Positions 8,215-17,790 of a stretch of 32,978 bases of DNA are shown in pieces (positions within the stretch are counted from its first letter, which is position 1; the number at the start of each line of letters is the position of its first letter). A program made the translations under genes and the position numbers. The stretch is taken from contig JAPOIF010000004.1 in NCBI GenBank assembly GCA_029979085.1, positions 1 through 32,978 on the forward strand. Reading direction: 5' to 3'. Below the pieces are notes generated by a model. The model searched no databases, was not told where the DNA came from, and was given only the letters and a program-made list of their open reading frames with translations. The stretch comes from Methanobacteriota archaeon. Lineage in GTDB: Archaea; Thermoplasmatota; Poseidoniia; Poseidoniales; Poseidoniaceae.

Positions 8215-9381
8215 TTACGGGGACCGAAGGATATCTGTAAGCGACCCGCGTCTTGGCATCGAGGTGCCAAGTGGAACCGGTATGGAACGGTCATTGGTTA
8301 ATTCCTGATTCCAACGTTTTTTGCATTCGCAATCCAAGCCCTCGAACTCATCTAGAGAACCTGAAACAGCATAACGCTCGATTGCAGCGACAACTTCTGG
8401 ATCGCATTCTCCACAATTGTGGGAACCTCGGATTTTTCCACCTGCTGTTGGGTGGATAATCAACCGTGAAATCTGCCCCTCATCGCCATTGACCCCGCCG
8501 TTCGGGTGAACGATGTGATGGCTTTGCTGAATGAGTTCAACCAACGACCAGAGCCATGGTGGACGATATTCCCTGTGCCGATGAAGACGATCAATAACCG
8601 TTCCACGTTGTATGTTCATTGGGTTGATTGAAATCTCGTCGCTTTGTTCGGCAACGGCTTCAATCCATTTGATGCAATGATCGAGGGCATCTGCTTCACT
8701 CATGAACGGGGGCTTGAACATGAGATACGTTTTAACCCGGAGATTGAATTTTTGGAGGCGTTCGACGGCTCTATCCCACGATGCTGCTGAAAAGCCTTTG
8801 TTGACATGAAACCGCAAGACTTCATCATCGTAGGCTTCGAGACCAATCGCAACTGTGAACGTAGGGTTGATCGACGTTGCCCACGCCAATTTTTCCTCCG
8901 TAAGTTGCTCCGTCCGACTTTCAACAATGAGTTCTTTACCGAGTTCAAAACAATCACGAAGAACTGTCTCTTGGAAATCGACTGGAATTTCTCGGTCTTC
9001 AAGCAACGAACCTGACGTGTAAACCTTGACCATCGCCTGGCCTTCGAAATTGTTGAATTTGTCTTTCGCATGTTGCCATTGTGCATGAAGGTCTTCACTG
9101 TTCACATCATCTCGTGTGTCGTTAAAATAACCACAGAATGTACAGCCTGATGACCACCACCAATGACATCCTTTGGTTCGAAGAATAACGGTAACTGCTG
9201 AACAGGGTTGTCCATCTGTCGTCATTTCAGGTGTCGAATAGACGGTCGCTGGAAACGAAGCATCCCATGACTGCTGACGCTCCTTCGCCCAGGGCGTATT
9301 GGCAGGGGCTTTGACAAGATCGTGAATCTTGAGTCCCTTCGAGTCATCACCCAACATTGTAAGGCCTTTACCCGATGACAT
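8215..9381 (-). CDS. raSEA: Archaeosine biosynthesis radical SAM protein RaSEA
   Basis: The protein matches the RaSEA (COG1244) family along its length. It has a cysteine cluster in the TKGCHWWWSSGCTFCGY segment (spacing C-x7-C-x2-C), then VYTSGSLLEDREIP, ESRTEQL, AIGLEAY, VKTYLMFKPPFMSEADA, ISINPMNIQ, YRPPWLWS, and a second conserved cysteine site in SHNCGECD. RaSEA works with ArcS: ArcS attaches lysine to preQ0 at position 15 of tRNA, and RaSEA uses SAM and an Fe-S cluster to release archaeosine. ArcS is not in this window. I place the start at ATG 9381, which has GAGGG seven bases upstream; the in-frame ATG at 9387 is too close to that site. The gene lies 14 bp after the decarboxylase stop. 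Confidence 0.92.
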   Translation of the reverse strand: MSSGKGLTMLGDDSKGLKIHDLVKAPANTPWAKERQQSWDASFPATVYSTPEMTTDGQPCSAVTVILRTKGCHWWWSSGCTFCGYFNDTRDDVNSEDLHAQWQHAKDKFNNFEGQAMVKVYTSGSLLEDREIPVDFQETVLRDCFELGKELIVESRTEQLTEEKLAWATSINPTFTVAIGLEAYDDEVLRFHVNKGFSAASWDRAVERLQKFNLRVKTYLMFKPPFMSEADALDHCIKWIEAVAEQSDEISINPMNIQRGTVIDRLHRHREYRPPWLWSLVELIQQSHHIVHPNGGVNGDEGQISRLIIHPTAGGKIRGSHNCGECDPEVVAAIERYAVSGSLDEFEGLDCECKKRWNQELTNDRSIPVPLGTSMPRRGSLTDILRSP

Positions 9382-9395
9382 AACCATCCCTCAAC

Positions 9396-10250
9396 TTATT
9401 CTTCTTCAAGGATTCTTCTGAAAATGATATCCGATCCAGCCTTGATGAATTGTCCCTTTGGATGATCTGGATGGTTCTCTTCTGCTGAAATCACCTGTGG
9501 CTCATAAAGTGCCGCTGAAACGCGAACATCAACTCGACTGCCGAGTCGGATCATCCCGTACCGCTCACCACGACGGAGGGTGTCGTCAATGCCCTTCCAG
9601 GGTACGATTGTTCGTGCAAGTGCCCCAGATATTTGCATCACTTCAGTGCGTTCACCATCCTCGGATTCAAGGACGGTTCGTACACGCTCATTGAATTCAC
9701 TCTCTTTGCGATAAGCAGGTGCGAACGGCCCTCGTCGACGCCCTTTTCCAGTGCGATGTTCCATGGCAACGATATTCCCTGCACGGGGTGCACGGTTGAC
9801 GTGAACGTCAAGTGGAGACATGAAGATGGCGACCCGCCAAACATCCGTTTCTTGCGGAGCGCCCTCTGCAGCAACAAATCGTTGCTCGGTCTCAAATGAG
9901 AGTGGGTTTTCGCATGCTTCAGGATACCAATCACCTGTAAACTCATCGTGCTCTACCTTGCCTCCTTCACGTTCAGTACGTGATGGTCGGCGACCATTTG
10001 CTCGTTCTCGACGGACAAACATCACGTGCCCATCAGCGGGTGAAACCAGAATGCCAGAATCTTGAGGTATTGGCCGATCTGGATCTCTCCAGAAGTTTGC
10101 AAAGAAAATGGCTATCATGAGGCAAAGAACGCCAAACAAGGGCAACAAGCCGTTCAACGGATCGAGATATATGCCTCCAATGAGGATTGCAATGCCCGAA
10201 AGTGCAAACGTTGCGACAGGTGCATGCCCTCCACGGGCGAGACCGGCCAA
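9396..10250 (-). CDS. asd: Archaetidylserine/phosphatidylserine decarboxylase
   Basis: The 284-residue protein starts with two hydrophobic helices (about 10-28 and 33-53). It then shows the decarboxylase core: FWRDPDRPIP, SPADGHV, FMSPLDVHVNRAPRAG, NER, ISGALARTIVPW, and the self-cleavage site GS at 237-238 in IRLGSRVDV. Cleavage at Gly-Ser creates the pyruvoyl cofactor. In archaea the family converts archaetidylserine to archaetidylethanolamine in the membrane. The length suits the short archaeal type, although insertions around residues 80-130 and 165-180 (basic, RRRGPF) make it somewhat longer than minimal forms. It sits between the coiled-coil gene (11 bp upstream) and raSEA (14 bp downstream), so it is probably co-transcribed with both. 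Confidence 0.88.
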   Translation of the reverse strand: MAGLARGGHAPVATFALSGIAILIGGIYLDPLNGLLPLFGVLCLMIAIFFANFWRDPDRPIPQDSGILVSPADGHVMFVRRERANGRRPSRTEREGGKVEHDEFTGDWYPEACENPLSFETEQRFVAAEGAPQETDVWRVAIFMSPLDVHVNRAPRAGNIVAMEHRTGKGRRRGPFAPAYRKESEFNERVRTVLESEDGERTEVMQISGALARTIVPWKGIDDTLRRGERYGMIRLGSRVDVRVSAALYEPQVISAEENHPDHPKGQFIKAGSDIIFRRILEEE

Positions 10251-10261
10251 GTTGTTCCACC

Positions 10262-11071
10262 TCAGTTGTCAGCCCAAGGGTCGACATCGGAATTCCAAGT
10301 TTCAGCTGAAGGTGCCTCAGCTTCTTCTTCAGCAGGCGCTTCAGCCTCTTCTTCAGGAGTTTCTTCCTCAGCAACCGCTTCGGTTTCCTCGGCCGGCGCT
10401 TCTTCGACTGCACCCTCTTCAGCAGGAGCTTCCTCAACCACTGGAGATTCTTCTGCAGATTCATCTTCGATGAGGGCTTCAGCCTCTTCAACGGTCATTT
10501 CTGCAGCTCGTGCCTCGACCATTTCATCCATTCGCTCAGTAAAGGCTCTGGACATGTGCTGTGATTGTCGCTCGGCTTCAACTGCCCGCTCAATCATTTC
10601 ATATCGTTCCTTGATAGCCTTGTTGAGATCTTCGAAGAGCGTCATGTGAGCAACATACCAATCGTCTCGAGCCTTCATTTCTGTAACAGCGAGTTTGAGA
10701 TCGTTGTCGAGTTCTTCTGCGATTCCGAAGACCTTGCCAAGACGGTCTTTTTCACGAGAGTACTTCTCCTCCATCGTTTGGAGAGCTGGTTCAAGATGTT
10801 CGACGCGCTTGTCAGCCTTGGTCGCCTTCATTTCCAACTCACGGATACGGAAATCTTTCTCTGCAATGAGCGATTCTTGTGCTTCTCGCTCAATTTCCTT
10901 ATCAATAATTTCTTTCTCAAGAACTTCAATCTCTGCTCGTGCATCCACGAGTTCCTTTTCTTGAGTTTCATAGGCTGCGAAGAGTTTCTTCAGACGGTCG
11001 GTTTCTGTGGCCAAGGCCTCTTCAAGTTGACCGATTCGAACTTCGGGGGTGAGGGTTCCTTCTTCACTCAT
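10262..11071 (-). CDS. Coiled-coil protein with acidic Glu/Ala/Pro tail
   Basis: A 269-residue protein with no membrane segment. Residues of about 12-190 are heptad-rich and charged, as in a long coiled coil. Residues of about 200-255 are almost entirely Glu, Ala, Pro and Val in short repeats such as EEAPAEE, ending in WNSDVDPWADN. That low-complexity tail makes the opposite strand look like a serine-rich ORF, which is an artefact. GGGTGA lies four bases before ATG 11071. It is the first gene of a unit with asd and raSEA. The shape suggests a scaffold or cytoskeletal-type protein; the function is unknown. Confidence 0.75.
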   Translation of the reverse strand: MSEEGTLTPEVRIGQLEEALATETDRLKKLFAAYETQEKELVDARAEIEVLEKEIIDKEIEREAQESLIAEKDFRIRELEMKATKADKRVEHLEPALQTMEEKYSREKDRLGKVFGIAEELDNDLKLAVTEMKARDDWYVAHMTLFEDLNKAIKERYEMIERAVEAERQSQHMSRAFTERMDEMVEARAAEMTVEEAEALIEDESAEESPVVEEAPAEEGAVEEAPAEETEAVAEEETPEEEAEAPAEEEAEAPSAETWNSDVDPWADN

Positions 11072-11081
11072 AATTTCACCC

Positions 11082-11095
11082 GGAGGAATGCCTCC
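11082..11095 (-). repeat. Short inverted repeat next to the coiled-coil gene's ribosome-binding site
   Basis: GGAGG and CCTCC arms separated by four bases lie directly upstream of the GGGTGA site (11076-11081) for the gene starting at 11071. In the mRNA this could form a five-base-pair hairpin that locks up a GGAGG sequence. It may equally be chance. Confidence 0.35.
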
Positions 11096-11191
11096 AATTC
11101 AACCCAGTCGCCTTTACCCTATGAAGACGACGCCTCTTTGAGGATGATTACGACCTTCTCATTCCAATGCTGGATTCGTCATCTCAAGCAA

Positions 11192-12145
11192 TCAGACAGT
11201 GTCTGTTGCTTCGACTAAGGATCTTGCAATTGATACTTCGCCCATCGAATGACCTGCATCAGGGATGATGTGCAAAACGGAGTTGGGAAGTTGCTTATGC
11301 AATTCCCATGCACTCTTGGCTGGACAAACCATATCGTATCGACCTTGGACGATGACAGCAGGAATATGTTGAATCAACTCCGTATTGTTCAGAATGTAAC
11401 TGTCTTCTACGAAAATTCCATTGATGAAGTAGTGGCATTCAATACGAGCAAATGCTACAGCGAAGTCCAAATCTTCCGCCTTTTCGAGATACTCAGGGTC
11501 TGGGAACAGTCGGCTTGTCGCCATCTCCCATCTCGTCCATTCCTTGGCAGCATTTCGTCGAATCTGGACATCCTCGCTAGTCAATCGGCTGTAGTAAGCA
11601 GGGATGAGGGCGGATTGTTCATCCGCTGGAATATGCTGTTGGTACGGTTCAAATGCATCAGGGAAGACATGGCTTGCACCATCTTGATAGAACCAATGCA
11701 GTTCCGATTTCCTGCACATGAAAATGCCTCGGAGTATGAACGAACGTACACGTTCAGGATGCGAAATTCCGTAAATCAGCGAGAGTGTTGACCCCCAAGA
11801 ACCACCGAAGACATGCCATGTTTCAATATCGAAATGCTTGCGAAGAGCCTCGATATCTGAGACGAGATGCATGGTTGTGTTGTCTTCGAGATCAGCATAG
11901 GGCGTTGATTTACCACAGCCTCTCTGATCAAACTGGATAATGTTCCATTTTTGTGGATCGAAATATTGTCGATATGAGGGTTGACTTCCTCCCCCTGGTC
12001 CACCGTGGATTACGATTACTGGTATTCCTTCTGGATTGCCTGCACACTCCCAAGCAATGGTATGTCGCTCGGAAACGGATAACATTCCAGTTGCATATGC
12101 TTCGATTTTTGGATACAAGACGTCATCGATGGATTCTGACCCCAT
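11192..12145 (-). CDS. pip: Proline iminopeptidase, alpha/beta hydrolase (S33 family)
   Basis: The 317-residue protein has the oxyanion-hole motif HGGPGGGS, FDQRGCGKSTP, and the nucleophile elbow GGSWGS with Ser116. The other catalytic residues are Asp271 in QGRYDMVCP and His299 in DAGHS. The length and the HGGPG/DQRGCGKS pair are typical of proline iminopeptidase, which removes N-terminal proline from peptides in the cytosol. It stands alone on its strand: 120 bp separate it from the next minus-strand gene, and a methyltransferase runs away from it on the other side. No clear ribosome-binding site precedes ATG 12145, so a leaderless mRNA is possible. Related hydrolases with other substrates share these motifs. 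Confidence 0.88.
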   Translation of the reverse strand: MGSESIDDVLYPKIEAYATGMLSVSERHTIAWECAGNPEGIPVIVIHGGPGGGSQPSYRQYFDPQKWNIIQFDQRGCGKSTPYADLEDNTTMHLVSDIEALRKHFDIETWHVFGGSWGSTLSLIYGISHPERVRSFILRGIFMCRKSELHWFYQDGASHVFPDAFEPYQQHIPADEQSALIPAYYSRLTSEDVQIRRNAAKEWTRWEMATSRLFPDPEYLEKAEDLDFAVAFARIECHYFINGIFVEDSYILNNTELIQHIPAVIVQGRYDMVCPAKSAWELHKQLPNSVLHIIPDAGHSMGEVSIARSLVEATDTV

Positions 12146-12209
12146 GCATCAATGGATGTGAATGAGGATGATGTTGCTTTCGATGCCTTTTTTCGGCGTA
12201 TACGCTGGC

Positions 12210-12842
12210 ATGTGCATGAAGCAAGCGACGGACGTCTTCAACGACTGGGCACATCGAGGCAAAGATGAGGGGATGGAACGCGGCCATGGCCCCGCGGTTC
12301 GGGAAATGCTCGACCTTGCTTTGGGACGTGTTCTCTCAGAGCGTGATTCATTTTCATTCGCAGATTTAGGTTGTGGAAACGGTTGGGTTGTTCGCTTGGC
12401 ATCTCAACATGACAATTGTACAAAAGCCGATGGATTCGATGGTGCAGAACATATGATTGTGAAAGCAAAAACAATTGATTCGAACAATGGATACCATCTT
12501 GCACTGTTTCCACAGACGAAACCACCACAACAGTATGACCTCATCCATTCGATGGAATTCATCTATTATTTGCACGACCCGAAGCAGATGTTGCAATTGA
12601 TTCATGATGAATGGTTAACTGAAGATGGTTGGGTAGTCATCGGTATCGATCACTATGCCGAGCATGAGGAAAGTCTTGGTTGGCCAGAAGCGCTCGATGT
12701 ACACATGTCCACGTTCTCTGAACGTGAGTGGATTGAGATGTGGAAGGATGTTGGTTTTCGTGATGTTCACGCTTGGCGAGCCAATCAATCCTCAGATAAA
12801 CCAGGCACGTTGGCCATCATTGGGAAGAAAGGTCTGCGTTAA
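12210..12842 (+). CDS. Class I SAM-dependent methyltransferase
   Basis: The protein has SAM-binding motif I (FADLGCGNGWVVR), an acidic residue after strand 2, a YDLIHSMEFIYYL motif-IV region, and a C-terminal FSEREWIEMWKDVGF segment common in UbiE-like methyltransferases. The open frame extends up to 12162, but those residues (a hydrophobic MMLLSMPFFG stretch) do not fit the fold, so ATG 12210 (MCMKQATDVFNDWA) is the likely start, giving 210 residues. The substrate is not evident. Its last 26 bp overlap the convergent end of the AddA-like gene. Confidence 0.78.
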   Translation: MCMKQATDVFNDWAHRGKDEGMERGHGPAVREMLDLALGRVLSERDSFSFADLGCGNGWVVRLASQHDNCTKADGFDGAEHMIVKAKTIDSNNGYHLALFPQTKPPQQYDLIHSMEFIYYLHDPKQMLQLIHDEWLTEDGWVVIGIDHYAEHEESLGWPEALDVHMSTFSEREWIEMWKDVGFRDVHAWRANQSSDKPGTLAIIGKKGLR

Positions 12843-15800
12843 ATCCTAAGTTCATCCCTTGCGGACCACACATTCGTACATCGCCCTTGAAGAATGGGCA
12901 TTTCTTACACGTATCCATGAATTCCATAGGAAGGCGCTTTGGTTCATCGATGCCGTTTGGATCTGCAGTCAAGCGTGCCATCCAATCAAGAAGGCTGCGT
13001 AATTCCGTTTCAGCTTCTTCGTACATTTCTGCAGGCATTTGTACAAGGCGCCCAGTGCTTGCAATCAACAATGCAGGAGGTCGTACGACTCTTTGCTGAT
13101 CAACTGGTTTACCTTCCTCTTGGCGACGGAAGACCATCGAATAGAGGGTGAGTTGAAGGCGGTGGTTTCGTAGCATTTCTCGTTCAGAGTCATTCTGTGG
13201 TTCAAGCGAAAATGGTTCTTTCAGAGTTTCATACAATGGGTGCTCTTCCAATTTCTCCTCACGTCCACCTGAGGTTTTAATGTCCACAATCTGCAGCCAA
13301 GGTTGTTCACCTTGGACACCTGCTAAAGCAAGATCTGCTTGTCCTTCAAAGAGTATTTTCACGGAATCAATGCGTGTCACATGCGTTTGTTTGAGTGAAG
13401 TAAGAGGTGTTCGGATAAGGCCTTCAAATTCGATTTCATGGTCATAGAAGAAGGAGGCTTCTGTGCGCAACCCTTCGATTTGACAACCATTCACTTCTTC
13501 ACCATCGGCCATCCTTCCAAGAGAACCGTTCGTCAACAAGGTTGCGAGTTCAAGAATTCTAGCTCGTGTTTGCTTTTGTTCGTCATCAGAGAGGCGATGC
13601 CATTCGGACTGTGATTGAAGTGCATCCTCGATTTCTTTATTCGCTAGGAGGCGATTTTCTTGGCCATTCAACCAAACAGGACTGAGATTGAAATGTTCAG
13701 CCTTGAGTGTTGCTGGATTCGCCAATCCAATCTCGACCAGTCGGTGAAACATTGAACCGAATGACGTTGCCGAAGGCCAACCAACGGCTGATCGCTCGAA
13801 ATCTTCTCCACCTGATCGATCTTTCAATTCCTCTTCAGTACTGGGCCTCTCCGAAGATCTACCGACATCAAAAGGCTCACTACGCCATCCTTTCACATGC
13901 GATAACCAATATCTGCGACGACAAGAGTTGGCAGTATCCAACCCATGTGCTGTCATGCGAAGTGTTGGTGATTGACGGACGAGTTGTTGTTCTGGTTCCA
14001 CAGTCTCGGCTGAATCTGATAATTTCTCTTCCATAGCCATCCAATGCGAGAGTACAGAGGTTGGGCTTTGATTTGAAAAACAAGCGGGGTGATGATACAT
14101 GCGCAATTGTTGAAGCGATGAAGCCATGAATCCGCTCTCTGCAAAAAGAGCGAACGGATTGAATTCCAACACTTGTTCACCGTATTCAGTCAGCGGTTGG
14201 CCTTGTACATCGCCCTCCAGGCTCCATGCTTGTTCAGCCCCTGAATAGAGTCCCATGTATCGGAATCCATCCAACATCAAATCACCCATATTGTTTCCTT
14301 TGGATTTTATTTTCATCGTAACCATTGAATTCTCATCAATTGAGCATGGAGTATTCGGTGCGCCAACAAAGATAAGTCGGTCTTTCACTCGGGTTAAGGC
14401 TACGTAAAACTGCCGTCGTAATTCTGCCTGATTCTGAGCCTTGTTCATTTGTTCTGCCAACATCCAAAGAGCATCTTCTGGTTTATCCTTTGATTTCCAA
14501 GGCTGAATCCTTCCAGCAATAACATCGGGGGTAATCAACACGTTGTTCTGCGCTTCAATGCTTGAGCTTCTGCGACCTGCTTCAAACAACCCTGTAACGA
14601 TGACAACAGGTGCTTGCAATCCCTTTGCACCATGGATGGTCATGATTTGAATCGCCCCACTCGTCGGAGTCGAACTCGCTTGTGGCCCCTTGTTTCCAAG
14701 GGTTGCAAAGGCCTTCAATTGATCCAAAATCGCTGCAGGTTCATGACCTGTGTCTGCTCCGATTTTCTGAACTAAAGCATACCACATTTCTGCAACCTGG
14801 CGCTCAGATTCGTCGGGATATGCAATCAGCAAATCACTGTAATCAAGCACCGCTTCAAACACCTCGTAGATTGCACCATGTTGAACCATTTGCGAAAATG
14901 CTGACAAAAGAGAGCCTTGCCGTGATGAAGCAAAATACTCTGATGCGTGTTGCCAATAATTGTCAACATCAGATGTTTCGAGTATCTCTTCGATTTGAAT
15001 GGAAGACGCACCGATAATTGAAGAACGCAGGAATGAATGAGCGGCATGTCTTGAATTTGGTTTGGCAAGAAGTTCTAGGGCAGCCATCATGGGTTGAACA
15101 ACCGGTTGTTTGAGTAATTCGCCTTGCTTATCCGCCATAACGGGCAAACCTCGCAATTGAAGACGGGCAATCAAATCTGGAATGTGCTTCCGGGAATGGA
15201 CGAGAATCATGACGTCTTCTGGAGAGATTGTTTCTTCTGGCTCAATTTCGATGTATGCTGCATCTTCGGACGACCATATTCGAGTCGGTGAACCTCGAAC
15301 CAATGCATCCAGCCTCGAAGCAATGAGTTCATGTTCAAGATGGCGTAAGTTCGCATTTCCTGCATCAAAGAGATTGTATCCTTCCATCAAATCCAATGGC
15401 AATTCCCCAGTGTCGTTTTGCGTTGGAAGCAACCATTCAATGACACCAGAATTGGAGGTTTCTCGGCCTGCTTCGAGAGGCTGTGCAGTCGCATGGAAAT
15501 CCCCAGGGAATTGATGATGGCGGGAGTCGAATGTATCGTCAAAGATATTGTTGAGGGTATGTAACAAACCTGGAGCCGTTCGGAAATTTGTTCGGAGCTG
15601 AATGTGGCCTTCTGCTCTCTCTTGCTTGATCGTGTCTTCGATGGCCGACCCCGAATCATCGATGCCGAAGGAAACGTAATCCCAGGGTGCTGACTGTTCG
15701 TCGCGATGAAAATCTGATGCCTGAATAAACGACCCAGATTCACCTCCCGCGCCCACAGGACGAGGATCGCGACCATGCCCCTCTCGGGTAAAAGACACCA

Positions 15801-17790
15801 ATCTCGACTCATTGCTTTCAATACTGTTCGCAATTCGAATGGATGCAACCATACGACGCATGACCGTTACCTCAGCCTGTCTGAATCGGTAGATGCTTTG
15901 CTTCATATCGCCAACAATACAGATGGTTGGATCCCACGGTCCGGCGGGTGCTGGATGTTCATCCGAGATTCCTTCTCGACGACCCCAGAGTCGCGATAGA
16001 AGACGTGCATGCTCAGGATTCGTATCTTGATATTCATCAATAATGAAGGCTCGATAACGTGCGCGAATCTGTTTCAAAAGCGCATATCGTCGTTGCAAAT
16101 CAAGATGTTTCTGTTCGTCACCTTGTAGAATGGTAAGGGCTCTTCGAATGTGATCATCCGACCATGGTTCATCCCCAAGGTCATCCAACGCTTGAACAGC
16201 CTCTGCAGGATACCAATGACGAACAATCGCAGGGCAACGTGCGAGGAGCAAATCGCCAACCATTACTTGGACATCATCGAAATCGTGAGCCTCTTCCTGC
16301 GATTTCAGATGTCGAAGCAAATCTTGACAACCTGAGTGAACGAGATAGAGATCATTCAATACCTCGACTTGGAGTTCTCTCGAAACACGCAGATTTGCCT
16401 GAGGAGGTTCAGAGCTTAGTTCAAGGCCAAGCGATTCGTAATCGTAACGCTCATTCGCATCCCGATGAGCAAATGACCGTGATGGATTGAGACAATATGC
16501 AACTTTGGAGAGCATGAATACGAGTCGGCCATCCGTTGGGTCATGGATACGATCCTGCAATCGCTGTGCAGCATCTGAAGCAGCGGTTGAAATCTGAGTT
16601 TTGAGAGCCTTCTCATCCTTTCCTTTCAGTACAGAAGACCATGTCATGAGACCTGCTGGCCAACCCGCAAGCGAATTGTTCCGAGGGAAGTTCCCCCCTT
16701 TCAGGATGGTCGGTTTGACTTCGCTCAGTTGGTTGAGTGAAGTGGCAGAAGATACGACTTGGTACAACCATTGCAGGCGCTCAGTCGGTGCATCAGGGAG
16801 TGTTTCTCTTGCTAAATGTGCGAGTTGATTGAATCGGGTACTGGTTGTTTCTGTTTGTGCCGGTGCAACAAAAATCGAGTGATATTGAAGGAAAACATCG
16901 ACCCATTCATTGAGTATCTGATGGACATCCTCAACTACAGGGTCAATCAAGTGATGGCATTCCTGCAATATCATGTCCTCAATCAAGCGATCATCAGGAG
17001 GATTTGTTCCGTCCCAAGGCAAGTTTGCGCGTATTGAACGTGAGCGAAGGCGGCGTTTTGATTCCTCAACGAAGAGGGACGACTCGAGAAGGCCTTGCAA
17101 CACAGTTTGGGCGCTCTGTTGACCTCCAAGTCGTATCGCTAGCCGGTTTCGAGCAGCAATAAATTCGTCAACAGATTGAAGCATTCCTGCCTCGATCGCA
17201 TCTCGGGCGTTACGAATCCTCCATGCCGCATTAAGCGCTTGACTGCGCAAAAGTGGTGCTTTTTCCTCAGGTAATTGTTCTCGACTCAGGTGAATGGCAA
17301 CCAGATCAATGTGAGGGGCAAGAATCTCTGAAAGAAATGCGTCAATTGTCGAAATTGGTGCTGCTTCAAGCAGCGACATCAGCATTGAAACGTCGCCTTG
17401 ATGACGAAGTCTAGGGTCATGGACACCCATACGGTCTTGTTCTTTGACAGGATTTGCACGTAGGCATTGAATTCGTTGACGGATTCGTGAACGTAGTTCT
17501 GAAGCGGCCTTCCTGGTGAAGGTAATGGCTACAATCTCTTGTGGCAAGAGTCCTTTCCATTCGTTCAACGGAGTTCGATCACGCTTTGCTGCCAACACTT
17601 TTCCTGAACCAAATGGTTCCTGTCGAATTGGTGGCGGCAAAACATACGTAGCACGTTGTTCAGCAGAAAGAAGATGTTGTACATAGCGTTCTGCCATCAC
17701 AGTCGTTTTCCCTGTACCAGCTCCAGCATCCAACGCAATGTGTTGGTCTAAATTCAAACCTAATCGCTGGCTACGGTTGAATGAAATCAT
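12817..17790 (-). CDS. addA: AddA/RecB-like UvrD-family helicase with C-terminal Fe-S nuclease
   Basis: A 1657-residue superfamily 1A helicase. Walker A is GAGTGKTT (23-30), motif Ia is ITFTRKAASEL, motif II is DEYQDTN (about 583), motif III is GDMKQSIYRFR, motif V is MTIHGAKGLQAP and motif VI is YVALTRVKDRL. The C-terminus is a PD-(D/E)XK nuclease with GQADLAL, VDIKT (D1503, K1505) and QLTLYS. Cysteines at 1290, 1628, 1631 and 1641 fit the Fe-S frame seen in AddB, Dna2 and Cas4 nucleases. The gene overlaps addB by ATGA (17787-17790). Together they should process double-strand breaks for recombination by unwinding and cutting DNA ends. Classical AddA nuclease domains lack the Fe-S cluster, so this is unusual. 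The 3' end overlaps the methyltransferase. Confidence 0.88.
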   Translation of the reverse strand: MISFNRSQRLGLNLDQHIALDAGAGTGKTTVMAERYVQHLLSAEQRATYVLPPPIRQEPFGSGKVLAAKRDRTPLNEWKGLLPQEIVAITFTRKAASELRSRIRQRIQCLRANPVKEQDRMGVHDPRLRHQGDVSMLMSLLEAAPISTIDAFLSEILAPHIDLVAIHLSREQLPEEKAPLLRSQALNAAWRIRNARDAIEAGMLQSVDEFIAARNRLAIRLGGQQSAQTVLQGLLESSLFVEESKRRLRSRSIRANLPWDGTNPPDDRLIEDMILQECHHLIDPVVEDVHQILNEWVDVFLQYHSIFVAPAQTETTSTRFNQLAHLARETLPDAPTERLQWLYQVVSSATSLNQLSEVKPTILKGGNFPRNNSLAGWPAGLMTWSSVLKGKDEKALKTQISTAASDAAQRLQDRIHDPTDGRLVFMLSKVAYCLNPSRSFAHRDANERYDYESLGLELSSEPPQANLRVSRELQVEVLNDLYLVHSGCQDLLRHLKSQEEAHDFDDVQVMVGDLLLARCPAIVRHWYPAEAVQALDDLGDEPWSDDHIRRALTILQGDEQKHLDLQRRYALLKQIRARYRAFIIDEYQDTNPEHARLLSRLWGRREGISDEHPAPAGPWDPTICIVGDMKQSIYRFRQAEVTVMRRMVASIRIANSIESNESRLVSFTREGHGRDPRPVGAGGESGSFIQASDFHRDEQSAPWDYVSFGIDDSGSAIEDTIKQERAEGHIQLRTNFRTAPGLLHTLNNIFDDTFDSRHHQFPGDFHATAQPLEAGRETSNSGVIEWLLPTQNDTGELPLDLMEGYNLFDAGNANLRHLEHELIASRLDALVRGSPTRIWSSEDAAYIEIEPEETISPEDVMILVHSRKHIPDLIARLQLRGLPVMADKQGELLKQPVVQPMMAALELLAKPNSRHAAHSFLRSSIIGASSIQIEEILETSDVDNYWQHASEYFASSRQGSLLSAFSQMVQHGAIYEVFEAVLDYSDLLIAYPDESERQVAEMWYALVQKIGADTGHEPAAILDQLKAFATLGNKGPQASSTPTSGAIQIMTIHGAKGLQAPVVIVTGLFEAGRRSSSIEAQNNVLITPDVIAGRIQPWKSKDKPEDALWMLAEQMNKAQNQAELRRQFYVALTRVKDRLIFVGAPNTPCSIDENSMVTMKIKSKGNNMGDLMLDGFRYMGLYSGAEQAWSLEGDVQGQPLTEYGEQVLEFNPFALFAESGFMASSLQQLRMYHHPACFSNQSPTSVLSHWMAMEEKLSDSAETVEPEQQLVRQSPTLRMTAHGLDTANSCRRRYWLSHVKGWRSEPFDVGRSSERPSTEEELKDRSGGEDFERSAVGWPSATSFGSMFHRLVEIGLANPATLKAEHFNLSPVWLNGQENRLLANKEIEDALQSQSEWHRLSDDEQKQTRARILELATLLTNGSLGRMADGEEVNGCQIEGLRTEASFFYDHEIEFEGLIRTPLTSLKQTHVTRIDSVKILFEGQADLALAGVQGEQPWLQIVDIKTSGGREEKLEEHPLYETLKEPFSLEPQNDSEREMLRNHRLQLTLYSMVFRRQEEGKPVDQQRVVRPPALLIASTGRLVQMPAEMYEEAETELRSLLDWMARLTADPNGIDEPKRLPMEFMDTCKKCPFFKGDVRMCGPQGMNLGFNADLSSQ

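Noticed and set aside
10062-10649. Serine/alanine-rich plus-strand ORFs opposite the coiled-coil gene
   Set aside because: They are the antisense reading of the Glu/Ala codon repeats in the minus-strand gene tail; no ribosome-binding site or recognisable domain.
10565-11218. 217-residue plus-strand ORF rich in Phe, Leu and Cys
   Set aside because: Antisense to the coiled-coil gene; its hydrophobic look comes from reversed Glu/Lys codons.
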